52,721 bases of DNA from an uncultured Clostridia bacterium (GTDB lineage Bacteria; Bacillota; Clostridia; Christensenellales; UBA1242): contig CALWTF010000004.1 in the NCBI GenBank assembly GCA_944384415.1, forward strand, positions 1-52,721, given 5' to 3'. Under the pieces are notes generated by a model. It ran no database searches and was not told the DNA's origin. It saw nothing but the letters and a program-made list of their open reading frames with translations. The position numbers and the translations under genes were made by a program. Of the stretch, positions 1-10,064 are shown piece by piece (the stretch's first letter is position 1; each line of letters starts with the position of its first letter).

Positions 1-1836
<1,836 letters not shown>

Positions 1837-1908
1837 AATGAAACAATAACTTTAATGCAAAATGTTATAGGTTTCTCGTTGATAAGCTAAATAAGTTTGT
1901 TTTAATAG

Positions 1909-1937
1909 TTGACTTTTAGATAAGTTTATGATAATAT
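1909..1937 (+). promoter_or_regulatory. sigma-70 type promoter in the 23S-5S spacer
   Basis: TTGACT at 1909-1914 and TAATAT at 1932-1937 are separated by 17 bases, the optimal spacing. It lies about 50 bases upstream of 5S and would allow 5S (and the gene beyond, if the terminator leaks) to be transcribed apart from 23S. Only the sequence match supports it. Confidence 0.55.
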
Positions 1938-1983
1938 GATTATGCAGTTGTGAGTGTGCAACTAACATTACACACTGTACCAT

Positions 1984-2100
1984 TTCTGGTGACTATGGCG
2001 AGGGGGTCCACCTGTTCTCATTCCGAACACAGAAGTTAAGCTCCTCAGCGCCGAAGATACTTACCGAGCAGTTGGTTGGGAAAATAGGTCGTTGCCAGAA
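1984..2100 (+). rRNA. rrf: 5S ribosomal RNA
   Basis: A 117-base segment with the usual 5S landmarks: closing-helix halves TTCTGGTGAC and GTTGCCAGAA, the loop B/C block CCACCTGTTCTCATTCCGAA, GAACACAGAAGTTAAGCTC, and GCGCCGAAGATACTTACCGA. It is the last gene of the rRNA operon, about 150 bases after 23S, with no tRNA in the spacer. A terminator hairpin follows at once. Confidence 0.96.
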
Positions 2101-2105
2101 TCCAT

Positions 2106-2141
2106 TACCAAATATTTCGTAAGAAGTGTTTGGTATTTTTT
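2106..2141 (+). terminator. rho-independent terminator of the rRNA operon
   Basis: TACCAAA at 2106-2112 pairs with TTTGGTA at 2129-2135, with an inner TTTC/GAAG pairing, followed by a run of T. It is placed directly after 5S. Confidence 0.85.
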
Positions 2142-2180
2142 ATTTTTTATGAATATTTTTATATACTTTTAGGAGAAAAA

Positions 2181-2756
2181 ATGTTTATTAAGTTGTTGAA
2201 TAAGAATAATAAAACATTTAATGAATTATTAAGTGCAGTAGATGATATTTATAAACCTAATTTATCTCAAGATGAATTAGCAACTGCAGAATTATATTTG
2301 CATTTTTTATTTTCCTATAAAGTAAAGACAAAGGATATTCCTAATTATTATAAAATATTAAAAACTAAGTACAATTACCAAATAAAAAGGGAAGAAATCG
2401 AAAGTTTAGATGTTAACAGCATTTTGGAATATTCAAAACAAAATTCACTTAATCCAACTTTAGTAAGGCTGGATATGGAATTGTTTAAAGCTATAAAATC
2501 TATGTATAAATCTTACTATTTAGATTTAGCAAACTCAGTAGGTAAAAAAGTTAACATTGATAACCAATGTATTAGTACTATAAAATCTATAAAAGCGTTA
2601 ACAAATAATTTGGAAAAAGATGATATTGGATTTATTAAAAGTGAAATAAATTCTTTTCAACATAATTCTTTAGATAATAAAAAGTTGTCTGAAACGAAAC
2701 ATATTGTTTTAAATATTCTTGAAGATGCAACTACGGAAAAAACTAAGGAGTTATAA
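2181..2756 (+). CDS. hypothetical protein, 191 aa
   Basis: The start ATG at 2181 follows the strong ribosome binding site AGGAG at 2171-2175; an upstream in-frame ATG at 2130 lies inside the rRNA terminator and is rejected. The product is soluble, largely alpha-helical by composition, lysine- and asparagine-rich, with no signal peptide or membrane segment. I recognise no domain. It stands alone between the rRNA operon and tyrS, with its own terminator behind it, and has no obvious promoter of its own, so read-through from the rRNA region is possible. Function unknown; coding status is supported by length, the ribosome binding site and base use like its neighbours. Confidence 0.75.
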   Translation: MFIKLLNKNNKTFNELLSAVDDIYKPNLSQDELATAELYLHFLFSYKVKTKDIPNYYKILKTKYNYQIKREEIESLDVNSILEYSKQNSLNPTLVRLDMELFKAIKSMYKSYYLDLANSVGKKVNIDNQCISTIKSIKALTNNLEKDDIGFIKSEINSFQHNSLDNKKLSETKHIVLNILEDATTEKTKEL

Positions 2757-2775
2757 GTATATAATGTATTAATTT

Positions 2776-2801
2776 ACAACTTTTAAATAGTTGTATTTTT
2801 T
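2776..2801 (+). terminator. rho-independent terminator
   Basis: ACAACT (2776-2781) pairs with AGTTGT (2789-2794) around a TTTAAAT loop, followed by a T-run. It separates the hypothetical gene from tyrS. Confidence 0.7.
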
Positions 2802-2820
2802 ATTTTAAATGTTAATTAAA

Positions 2821-2849
2821 TTGATTTTTGTAATGTTATGTGATAAAAT
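2821..2849 (+). promoter_or_regulatory. promoter for tyrS-yigZ-recX-acpS
   Basis: TTGATT (2821-2826), 17 bases, TAAAAT (2844-2849). The leader left before the start codon is only about 20 bases, too short for the T-box that often controls tyrS in Firmicutes. Confidence 0.65.
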
Positions 2850-2877
2850 ACTACTTATAACTATAAAGGAGAAATAT

Positions 2878-4092
2878 ATGACAAACAATATTTTAGATGA
2901 ATTAAAAGAACGAGGATTGGTTAAACAAACCGTTTATGAAGATGAATTAAAAAAATTACTTTCGACAGAAAAAGTTGTTTGTTATATTGGTGTAGACCCT
3001 ACAGCAGGTAGTTTACATGTTGGAAATTTGGCGTCTTTTATGATGTTATTGCGTATGCAAAGAGCTGGTCATCATCCAATTGCTATTGTTGGTGGGGCAA
3101 CAGGTCGAATTGGTGACCCAAGTGGCAGAAATGATATGAGAGCTTTTATGTCAGAAGAAGTTAGGAAAAAAAATATTGAAAACATAAAAAATCAATTGAC
3201 AGATTTATTTAATAGAAATGGTGTTGATGTTGAAAATAATAAATTAACCATTGTAAATAATGATGATTGGATGAGTAAACTAAGTTATTATGATATGTTA
3301 GAAGCGGTTGGACTTTCAATGACAGTAAATCGAATGCTTTCTCACGATTGTTTTAAAACTCGTATGGAAACTGGATTAACATTTTTGGAATTTAATTATA
3401 TGCCAATGCAAGCTTATGATTTTTTACATTTATTTAAAAATTATAACTGTGTGTTAGAAATGGGTGGAGATGACCAATGGGCAAATATTTTAGCTGGTGT
3501 TGAATTAATTAGGAAAAAAGAAAATAAACCTGCCTATTGTATGACTACGCCACTTTTAACTAAAGCTGATGGTACAAAAATGGGTAAAAGCGCAGGTGGC
3601 GCTGTTTGGCTTTCTCGAGAAATGTTTAGTGATTATGATTTTTATCAATATTTCAGAAATGTTGAAGATGAAAAAATATATGATTTATTTTGTCAACTAA
3701 CATTTTTACCTTTAGATGAAATTAAGGAAATTTGTAAATTTAAAGGCAAAGAATTAAACAAAGCAAAAGAACGATTAGCATTTGAAATTACAAAGATTGT
3801 TAGGGGAGAAGAAAGTGCTAAAAAAGCACAACAACAAGCACAATCAGCTTTTGGAGGAGATAAAGAAAATTTAGTAGAAATAGTAATTGATAAATCAAAA
3901 GTTAATACCATTGTTGATTTGCTGGTTGAGTCAAAGCTTGCTACTTCAAGAGGTGATGCAAAAAAACTTATTGATGGAAAAGCTGTGAAAATTGATGATA
4001 ATATAGTTCAAACAATTAATGAAAAAATCGAAAAAGACACTTTTGTTTTAAGCAAAGGAAAGAAATCTATTCAAAAAGTTATTTTAAAATAA
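2878..4092 (+). CDS. tyrS: tyrosyl-tRNA synthetase
   Basis: Class I aminoacyl-tRNA synthetase that charges tRNA-Tyr in the cytoplasm. The HIGH-type motif is HVGN within GSLHVGNLASF (about residues 45-55), followed by the tyrosine-pocket block GGATGRIGDPSGR; the KMSKS-type loop reads KMGKS at about residue 240. The C-terminal part has the S4 RNA-binding fold (LATSRGDAKKLIDGKAVKID). Length is 404 aa, normal for the bacterial TyrS form. The start is the ATG after AAAGGAG at 2865-2871; a longer frame from 2809 would begin upstream of the promoter -35 and is rejected. The stop overlaps the yigZ start by one base, so the two are translationally coupled. Confidence 0.96.
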   Translation: MTNNILDELKERGLVKQTVYEDELKKLLSTEKVVCYIGVDPTAGSLHVGNLASFMMLLRMQRAGHHPIAIVGGATGRIGDPSGRNDMRAFMSEEVRKKNIENIKNQLTDLFNRNGVDVENNKLTIVNNDDWMSKLSYYDMLEAVGLSMTVNRMLSHDCFKTRMETGLTFLEFNYMPMQAYDFLHLFKNYNCVLEMGGDDQWANILAGVELIRKKENKPAYCMTTPLLTKADGTKMGKSAGGAVWLSREMFSDYDFYQYFRNVEDEKIYDLFCQLTFLPLDEIKEICKFKGKELNKAKERLAFEITKIVRGEESAKKAQQQAQSAFGGDKENLVEIVIDKSKVNTIVDLLVESKLATSRGDAKKLIDGKAVKIDDNIVQTINEKIEKDTFVLSKGKKSIQKVILK

Positions 4093-4682
4093 TGAAAAAA
4101 TTTTTATCTATACCCGAAAATGAAATATGGTCTACTGTGATTGAGGCGAGTAAATCTCGCTTTTTGGGTTTTTCAAAACATATAAACACAGAAGAAGATG
4201 CTAAGTTATTTATTCAAAACAAAAAAAATGAATTTAAAGAAGCAAAGCATATTTGTTTTGCGTATAGTTGTGGCTCTGTAAAGCGTTTTAGTGATGATGG
4301 TGAACCAAGTGGAACTGCTGGTAAACCAATGCTAGATGTTGTTAACAAAATGAATTTAGATTTTATTGTATTGGTAATTGTTAGATATTTTGGTGGAATT
4401 AAATTAGGTGCTGGGCCTTTGCTTAGAACATATTCTAATTGCGCTAAACAAACATTAAGTAAAACGCCTTGTGTTTGGGAAGAAGCATATAAGTACAACA
4501 TAAAAATTGACTTTAAGGAATATCAAACTTTACAATCAATTGTTCAAAAAAATCAGTTAGTTATGTTTGATATTGTTTTTTCAAATTATATAACATTAAC
4601 TTTAATTGCTCCTGAAAATTTTGTAATTAATTTGGGTGAAATTATTAGTAAAGAAAAAATATTTTTTAATTTTAAAAGGTGA
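4092..4682 (+). CDS. yigZ: YigZ/IMPACT family protein (UPF0029)
   Basis: 196 aa with the family signature motifs SDDGEPSGTAGKPML (about residues 66-80) and VRYFGGIKLGAGPLLRTY (about 98-115), which define the N-terminal IMPACT domain; the C-terminal part is the shorter DUF1949-like domain. The family is linked to translation control in eukaryotes, but the bacterial role is not settled. The start codon shares its A with the tyrS stop codon, and recX follows after three bases, so it belongs to the tyrS transcript. Confidence 0.92.
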   Translation: MKKFLSIPENEIWSTVIEASKSRFLGFSKHINTEEDAKLFIQNKKNEFKEAKHICFAYSCGSVKRFSDDGEPSGTAGKPMLDVVNKMNLDFIVLVIVRYFGGIKLGAGPLLRTYSNCAKQTLSKTPCVWEEAYKYNIKIDFKEYQTLQSIVQKNQLVMFDIVFSNYITLTLIAPENFVINLGEIISKEKIFFNFKR

Positions 4683-4685
4683 TAA

Positions 4686-5312
4686 ATGTCTATTATTACA
4701 CAAATTAAAAATTCTAATAATAAAAAAAGAAGTTCAATTTATATAGATGGTAATTTTGTTTGTTTTTTAGATAATTTTACAATATTTAAGTATAAGTTAA
4801 AAGAAAATAAAGAAATTTCATTAGATGAATTACAGCAAATTCAGTTAGAAAGTGAAGAAGATTTTGCTTTTGATATGGCAATAAAATATTTAAGTAAATA
4901 TATAAAATCAACAAATGAAGTTGCTAATTATTTGAACAAAAAAGGCTTTCTACCTCTTGTTGTTGATAAAACAATGGATAAAATAAAAAAATATAAATAC
5001 ATAGATGATTCAATCTTGGCTAATAATATTGTTCAAATCCAGTCAAATAAATATGGTAAACAGAAATTAAAGTATATTTTAAAAAATCGTGGCATTAATG
5101 ATGAAGATATCATTAATTCATTGGAAAATATAGAAAATGAATTTGATAATGTATTAGCATTAAGTAAAAAATATATGAAAAATAAAGAAAACACATTAGA
5201 TAATTTTCAAAAATTATCCAAGTTTTTAGCTGGACGAGGTTTTTCTTGGGAAGATATAAATCGAGCAATAAATCAAATAAAAAAGGATTTTTTAGATGAA
5301 AATTGGAACTGA
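4686..5312 (+). CDS. recX: RecX family regulatory protein
   Basis: 208 aa, helical, with the RecX three-helix repeats: FAFDMAIKYLSKY...VANYLNKKGF (about residues 60-92), YIDDSILANNIV (about 104-115) and the C-terminal repeat FLAGRGFSWEDINRAI (about 180-195). RecX proteins bind RecA filaments and limit recombinase activity. The sequence is divergent, but repeat order and length fit. It begins three bases after yigZ and its end overlaps the acpS start by 17 bases. No recA is in the window. Confidence 0.85.
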   Translation: MSIITQIKNSNNKKRSSIYIDGNFVCFLDNFTIFKYKLKENKEISLDELQQIQLESEEDFAFDMAIKYLSKYIKSTNEVANYLNKKGFLPLVVDKTMDKIKKYKYIDDSILANNIVQIQSNKYGKQKLKYILKNRGINDEDIINSLENIENEFDNVLALSKKYMKNKENTLDNFQKLSKFLAGRGFSWEDINRAINQIKKDFLDENWN

Positions 5313-5667
5313 TATTGTTGAAGTTAAGCGTTTTAAAAAGCATATAGTTAATAAAAATTTTTTAAATAAAGTATTTACTGAAAAAGAACAAGAACATATT
5401 TTTTTATTTAAAAATGAACAAAAAATTGCTGAAAGAATGGCTGGGAAATTTGCTGCAAAAGAAGCAATTTCAAAGGCTTTTGGAACAGGAATTAGCGATG
5501 ATATAGTTCTTAATGAAATTGAAATTTTACCTGATGAAAAAGGTGCACCTAAAGTTAAGATTTACGGAAAAACAAAAAAATTTTTCGAAAAACTTAAAGA
5601 AAAAAATATAGAAATTAGCATATCAAATACAACAAATTATGCGCAAAGTTCTTGTATAATTTTTTAA
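5296..5667 (+). CDS. acpS: holo-[acyl-carrier-protein] synthase
   Basis: Transfers 4'-phosphopantetheine from CoA to the serine of acyl carrier protein, needed for fatty acid synthesis. The Mg-binding motif GTDIVEVKRF is at residues 4-13, and the second conserved block AGKFAAKEAISKAFGTGI at about 49-66 holds the FAAKEA signature. Length of 123 aa is normal. The start ATG lies inside the end of recX. Last gene of the tyrS cluster, followed by a terminator. In many Firmicutes acpS is followed by alr and mazEF; here mazF is close by but alr is about 43 kb away. Confidence 0.95.
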   Translation: MKIGTDIVEVKRFKKHIVNKNFLNKVFTEKEQEHIFLFKNEQKIAERMAGKFAAKEAISKAFGTGISDDIVLNEIEILPDEKGAPKVKIYGKTKKFFEKLKEKNIEISISNTTNYAQSSCIIF

Positions 5668-5682
5668 ATTTTTCACACATTA

Positions 5683-5711
5683 AAGAAAGTTAAAAAACTT
5701 TCTTTTTTATT
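5683..5711 (+). terminator. rho-independent terminator after acpS
   Basis: AAGAAAGTT (5683-5691) pairs with AACTTTCTT (5696-5704) around AAAA, followed by a T-run. Confidence 0.85.
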
Positions 5712-5748
5712 TTTAGTATATATTTGGTTTTGGAGGGAATAAATTTAT

Positions 5749-5967
5749 ATGTCAAACGAATTTAAAAAATATGCAAAAGAACTTTCTAAAAAAGTTGCGA
5801 ACATTGATGTTTGTGAAAAGCATAAAATAAATAAAAGACTACTTTCAAAAAATAAAGACATTTTAAATAATTTAAATGATTTAGAAAATAGTTTTATTGC
5901 AGATTGGAGTTCTTTGACAGAATATGAAGATTGGTTGGTAAAAAACATTGGAAATAAAAAGAGGTGA
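5749..5967 (+). CDS. small protein upstream of mazF, candidate antitoxin
   Basis: 72 aa, charged, with no membrane segment. It is preceded by GGAGGG at 5732-5737 and overlaps the mazF start by 20 bases, the layout of an antitoxin-toxin pair. I do not see a ribbon-helix-helix or AbrB-type DNA-binding fold as expected for MazE/NdoAI; the visible features are a lysine-rich N-terminal half and an acidic, aromatic C-terminal segment ([14 protein letters not shown], about residues 53-66), the kind of segment that could occupy the toxin groove. Antitoxin function is inferred from position only. Confidence 0.65.
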   Translation: MSNEFKKYAKELSKKVANIDVCEKHKINKRLLSKNKDILNNLNDLENSFIADWSSLTEYEDWLVKNIGNKKR

Positions 5968-6295
5968 ACTTTATTATGCAAATTTATCTCCGGTTGTTGG
6001 TAGTGAACAAGGGGGATTAAGGCCTGTATTAATTGTACAAAACGATATTGGGAATAAATACAGTCCTACTGTAATTGTTGTAGCTGTTACAAGCAAAATA
6101 AACAAAGCCAAAATTCCCACACATATTGAACTTGATGCTTCTACATATGGTCTTGAAAAAAATTCTGTTGTATTATTAGAACAAATAAGAACGCTTGACA
6201 AAAGTCGTTTACAACAGAAAATTGGACAGCTAGATGCATTAAAAATGCAAGCTATAAATAAAGCACTTTTAATTAGTTTAGGATTTTATTCATAA
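5948..6295 (+). CDS. mazF: MazF/NdoA family mRNA endoribonuclease toxin
   Basis: PemK/MazF toxins cleave RNA at short specific sequences. Conserved blocks are [21 protein letters not shown] (RGE...SEQGGxRP type, residues 3-23), RPVLIVQND, and the [13 protein letters not shown] block (about residues 75-88) that carries the conserved QIRTLDK segment. Length of 115 aa is normal. The start is TTG at 5948, the only codon that gives the conserved N-terminus; it lies within the preceding small gene, has no clear ribosome binding site of its own, and so depends on translational coupling. A terminator follows the stop at once. Confidence 0.93.
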   Translation: MEIKRGELYYANLSPVVGSEQGGLRPVLIVQNDIGNKYSPTVIVVAVTSKINKAKIPTHIELDASTYGLEKNSVVLLEQIRTLDKSRLQQKIGQLDALKMQAINKALLISLGFYS

Positions 6296-6318
6296 AACGC
6301 TTAAAGCGTTTTTATTTT
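6294..6318 (+). terminator. rho-independent terminator after mazF
   Basis: AAAACGC (6294-6300) and GCGTTTT (6306-6312) pair around TTAAA and run into T-rich sequence; the stem begins inside the mazF stop codon. Confidence 0.8.
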
Positions 6319-6329
6319 TGTTTTTAGTA

Positions 6330-6358
6330 TTGACTTTTTGGCTTAATAAGGATATAAT
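6330..6358 (+). promoter_or_regulatory. strong promoter for the GLUG-repeat protein
   Basis: TTGACT (6330-6335), 17 bases, TATAAT (6353-6358), about 30 bases before the ribosome binding site GAGGAG. Confidence 0.75.
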
Positions 6359-6387
6359 TAGTATATAATACATTTGAGGAGAAGTTT

Positions 6388-9348
6388 ATGAGTGAGAATA
6401 AAGCTAAAAGCGCTAATTCAAGTGTTTGGTTTAAAAGTTTTATGATTTTTTTACTTGTTATTATAATTGCTTTAAGTCTTGGTTTAACAATCTTTTACTT
6501 TATGAGTGAAGATGAAAATCTATATTTAGATAAAACTTTAATAAATACAAACCTTAATGAAGAATTTTCAATATCTATTGTACACGATAATCCAGATGAC
6601 AATACAAAATATGAATTAAATTATGATTCAAATGTGTTGCAATTAGTTTCAAAAAGTGAAAATAATATGGATTATACTTTTAAAACAATTGCTTCAAAGC
6701 AAACTGAAATTGTTTTGTCAACTAATAATACAAGATTTGGAAATTTATCTTGTGTTGTAACAGTAGCCGATGGAACAGTGTCAAAACCTTTCTTGATAAG
6801 AAACGCTCAAGAATTGTCTGAAATTGGAACTGTTTCAAGTCGTCCTTTAAGTGCACATTATAAGCAAGTTAATGATATTGACTTAAGTAAAATTTCTAAC
6901 TGGACTCCAATTGCTTCAAGTGTAAGTAATCCATTTACTGGAACTTATGATGGTAACTACAAAACTATCTATAATCTTACTATAAACAACTCTACTACAA
7001 GTAATTATTCTGGTTTATTTGGTTATGTTGGAACTGGTGCATCAGTTTATAAACTTTACTTAAAAGATGTTAACATAACATCTTCTGCTCACTATGTTGG
7101 TTCTGTTGCTGGTTATTGTAACGGAAATATTGAGAGAGTAGAAGTTGTTGATGCTATAATTAATCAAACAACAACCGATACAGTTTCAAGCGATGGAACA
7201 GGTTTAGGTGGAATCGTTGGGGCTATAAGCCGTAATAGTGCAAATACAAAATTAAATAGAGTTTCATTCTTTGGAACATTGCGTAAAACAGGTTCAGTAA
7301 TAGGATTAACCGACCATTCAAACATTGGTGGTTTAGTTGGTAAAAATTCTGGTGCAACAATTTATAATAGTTATGCAATAGTAAATATTTATTCAAACGG
7401 TGATAATTCATATGCAGGTGGTTTGGTTGGATACAATCGTTATACAACTGAAACTAGAGATAGTGTAGAAAAATACACCACTAACCTAAAAGGTAACATA
7501 ATGAATTGTTATGCTGTAATTCAAGATATTAGTACAACTGGTTTTTCAAGTTCAAATGGTGCCATTGTAGGTTACAACTTAAATTGTGATGGTACAAATG
7601 AATTTATTAACAGTGAAACAAACAATGTTAACCGTTTTGTTGGTGTTTACTATTTATATGATAATGAGCACACATTACCTTGGATGCCAAACGGAACAGA
7701 TACTGAAAATGCTTATTTAATAAATGGTGTAAGTTTAAGTGAATTAAAACAACAATCTACATTTAAAACTTATTCAGTAAATTCAGTTAATGATGTAAAA
7801 ACAGACAGTTGGAATTTTGTAAAGGTTTGGGCAATTTCTGCCGATGTAAATAATGGTTTGCCAGTTTTAAGAGTTGATGGTGCTGATACTTCTGAAACTG
7901 TTTACGACCCTTATGCTAGTTTTATAGATGAAACTATTAATACAGCTGACAAGTTAAACAATATAAGAAATGATTTAGAAGGAATATATAAAATAACAGC
8001 TGACATTGATTTAACAGGATATTCTTGGGAACCTATTGGAACATTAGAAAATCCATTTAATGGAACAGTTGTTGTTTTAGATGAATATAAAATAACAGGA
8101 TTAAATGTTACAGGTGATTATCAATACGCTGGTTTATTTGGTGTAATTGGTCCAGATGCAAAAATTACAAATATGAAAATTAGTGGTACTATTAGAACTG
8201 GTACTTACAGTGGTGTTATAGCTGGTATTAATGAAGGTGTTATATCTGATTGTAATGTTTTATCAACTTCTAGCATAACTGCTGGTACTTATTCTGGTAT
8301 GTTGGTTGGTAGTAATACAGGTTATATTGAAAACTCAATTACCGAAGGTTCATTATCAATAACATCTGGTACAAATGAATGTATTGGTGGCTTGGTAGGT
8401 GAAAATTTTGGTACATTAGTTTCTTCTCAATCAAAAGCTTTAATGACTTTATCTTCAACTGATGCAAACTCTGAGTGGTATGTTGGTGGTATTTCTGGGC
8501 AAAACTATGGACAAATTTTAGAAGCTGAAAGATATGATAATGTAACAATTCAAGTAACAGGTAACACAAATCGTATATATGCTGGTGGTATATCAGGATA
8601 CAATGTAGGTAAAGTTACTAATTCAGTTGCATCTGCTATAAAAATTCAAGTTCCAAAAACAAATTCTAATAATTATGCAGGTGGAATTGTTGGATTTAAC
8701 TATGGTGAAGCAATAATTGAATTGTGTGAAGTTATAAATGGAACAATCGAGTCATATTGGACTGGTGGATTAGCTGGTTATAATTTAGGAACAGCTAATG
8801 GTACAATTGGAATTTCTCGTTCTATGGTAAATTCAACTATAACCTTGTTTGGTAATGAAATTGGTGGTTTAGTTGGAAGAATGCAACTTGGTACAATGCA
8901 AAACTGTGCAACTTTTGCAAGTTTATCTGGAAATAATATGTCTGGTTATGCTTCTACAATTGAAGGAAGCACAAACATTAGTGGTGATGGTAATTATGCA
9001 ACAGTAAAAAATTGTTTTTCAGCCGTAATTTATGATGCAAGCGCTGGTAAGAGATACACTGAAACCCGAAGCGAAGTTCGTGCAAGTAATGTTGCTATCT
9101 TGTTCTCAAGTGATAAAGGAAAAATTGCTGGATATGTTATTAATTGTATTTATGATTCTGACCTTTCTAGTGGCGCAGAAAAGAAATATAACAGTTACAG
9201 AATAGGAAGTGTAAGTATAAAAAATGAAGATGATGGTGCAAGAAATTCAAGTCAATGTAAAGAACCTTCAACCTTTACAAATCGTGGATTTAGTACAGAA
9301 TTCTGGTCATTTGTTTCAGGTAGTTATCCAACAATAAAAGGCTTATAA
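6388..9348 (+). CDS. membrane-anchored GLUG-repeat surface protein, 986 aa
   Basis: An N-terminal cytoplasmic stretch, then one membrane segment (about residues 16-40, FMIFLLVIIIALSLGLTIFY), then an exterior part. Residues about 45-130 look like an Ig-like beta domain. The rest is built from GLUG-type repeats, each with a core such as GGLVGKNSG, GGIVGFNYG or GGISGYNVG followed by a short beta turn; I count about thirteen. Two larger modules recur (DIDLSKISNWTPIA with PFTGTYDG, and DIDLTGYSWEPIG with PFNGT). Repeats like these form beta-solenoids in adhesins. The C-terminus ends in FWSFVSGSYPTIKGL, as in relatives. No LPXTG or cleavable signal is seen. Monocistronic, with its own promoter and terminator. 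Adhesion is inferred. Confidence 0.88.
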   Translation: MSENKAKSANSSVWFKSFMIFLLVIIIALSLGLTIFYFMSEDENLYLDKTLINTNLNEEFSISIVHDNPDDNTKYELNYDSNVLQLVSKSENNMDYTFKTIASKQTEIVLSTNNTRFGNLSCVVTVADGTVSKPFLIRNAQELSEIGTVSSRPLSAHYKQVNDIDLSKISNWTPIASSVSNPFTGTYDGNYKTIYNLTINNSTTSNYSGLFGYVGTGASVYKLYLKDVNITSSAHYVGSVAGYCNGNIERVEVVDAIINQTTTDTVSSDGTGLGGIVGAISRNSANTKLNRVSFFGTLRKTGSVIGLTDHSNIGGLVGKNSGATIYNSYAIVNIYSNGDNSYAGGLVGYNRYTTETRDSVEKYTTNLKGNIMNCYAVIQDISTTGFSSSNGAIVGYNLNCDGTNEFINSETNNVNRFVGVYYLYDNEHTLPWMPNGTDTENAYLINGVSLSELKQQSTFKTYSVNSVNDVKTDSWNFVKVWAISADVNNGLPVLRVDGADTSETVYDPYASFIDETINTADKLNNIRNDLEGIYKITADIDLTGYSWEPIGTLENPFNGTVVVLDEYKITGLNVTGDYQYAGLFGVIGPDAKITNMKISGTIRTGTYSGVIAGINEGVISDCNVLSTSSITAGTYSGMLVGSNTGYIENSITEGSLSITSGTNECIGGLVGENFGTLVSSQSKALMTLSSTDANSEWYVGGISGQNYGQILEAERYDNVTIQVTGNTNRIYAGGISGYNVGKVTNSVASAIKIQVPKTNSNNYAGGIVGFNYGEAIIELCEVINGTIESYWTGGLAGYNLGTANGTIGISRSMVNSTITLFGNEIGGLVGRMQLGTMQNCATFASLSGNNMSGYASTIEGSTNISGDGNYATVKNCFSAVIYDASAGKRYTETRSEVRASNVAILFSSDKGKIAGYVINCIYDSDLSSGAEKKYNSYRIGSVSIKNEDDGARNSSQCKEPSTFTNRGFSTEFWSFVSGSYPTIKGL

Positions 9349-9354
9349 ATAAAT

Positions 9355-9387
9355 AAAAAAGAGTGGTTAAAAAATCACTCTTTTTTT
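9355..9387. terminator. bidirectional terminator between convergent genes
   Basis: GAGTGGTT (9361-9368) pairs with AATCACTC (9373-9380); it has A-rich sequence before and a T-run after, so it can stop transcription from both sides. The T-run ends at the stop codon of the minus-strand gene. Confidence 0.85.
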
Positions 9388-10012
9388 ATTCACTAAAATT
9401 TTCAAAAATATTATTGTTTTCTTGACTTGTTTCGTTTGATTGTTCAAAGTAATTATTATATAATTCAGCTTCATTTTCATTTGATATATTTAACTCGTTT
9501 TCAGTTTGTTCAACCATTTCATTATTTTCAAAATTATTCAAATTAGATTGTTCTGTTGACTGTTCAACATTATTATCATTTGAAAACATTGGTTGTTCAA
9601 TGTAAGTGCTACTTTCTTGTTCGGTTTCAATTGAAGGTTGTTCAACAAATTGACTAATTGATGGAGTAATATTTTGGTTAGAGTTGTTTTGTGTATTATC
9701 TGTTTGCTGATTATAGTTGTTTTCAGGTGAGCTTGATTGTTCTTTTTCTTCATTAATAGTTGAATTTTGTGAAAATTGTTCATTTTCTAATTTTTGTTGT
9801 TCAACTTGAAGTTCTCGTAATCGAATTTCGTTTTCAATATTATTTTGCGAACCTATCATACCAATTTGTGCCATAAAAATTAGTGTTAATATGATTAAAA
9901 GAGAAATATATATTGCAAAACCAACAACCCTTCGTTTTGTTGAAATAACTTCTGCATTTGCTTTATTTTTTGATTTTGATGATGTTTTGGTTGAATTTTG
10001 GTTTCGTGTCAT
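9386..10012 (-). CDS. single-pass membrane protein with Q/N/E-rich tail, 208 aa
   Basis: Residues 1-27 are basic (N-in), followed by one membrane segment (about 28-48, VVGFAIYISLLIILTLIF). A short coiled-coil-like stretch (RELQVEQQKLENEQ, about 66-79) leads into about 130 residues of low-complexity sequence rich in Q, N, E and S with recurring EQS/EQP units, predicted to be outside the cell and unstructured. The strong ribosome binding site GGAGG stands just upstream on the minus strand. It is the second gene of a unit with the WalJ-like hydrolase, 52 bases apart. No family recognised; an envelope or division-related role would be speculation. Confidence 0.75.
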   Translation of the reverse strand: MTRNQNSTKTSSKSKNKANAEVISTKRRVVGFAIYISLLIILTLIFMAQIGMIGSQNNIENEIRLRELQVEQQKLENEQFSQNSTINEEKEQSSSPENNYNQQTDNTQNNSNQNITPSISQFVEQPSIETEQESSTYIEQPMFSNDNNVEQSTEQSNLNNFENNEMVEQTENELNISNENEAELYNNYFEQSNETSQENNNIFENFSE

Positions 10013-10064
10013 AAAAAAACTACCTCCAATTTATTTGTTGGTAGTATGTGAATTAACTTTTAAA

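Noticed and set aside
2130-2180. Upstream start for the 2181-2756 gene
   Set aside because: The ATG lies in the rRNA terminator; the strong ribosome binding site points to 2181.
2809-2877. T-box riboswitch ahead of tyrS
   Set aside because: The leader after the promoter is only about 20 bases, with no room for stem I or the T-box sequence.
9386-10012. Prion-like or toxin role for the Q/N-rich tail
   Set aside because: Composition alone; no motif or neighbour supports it.
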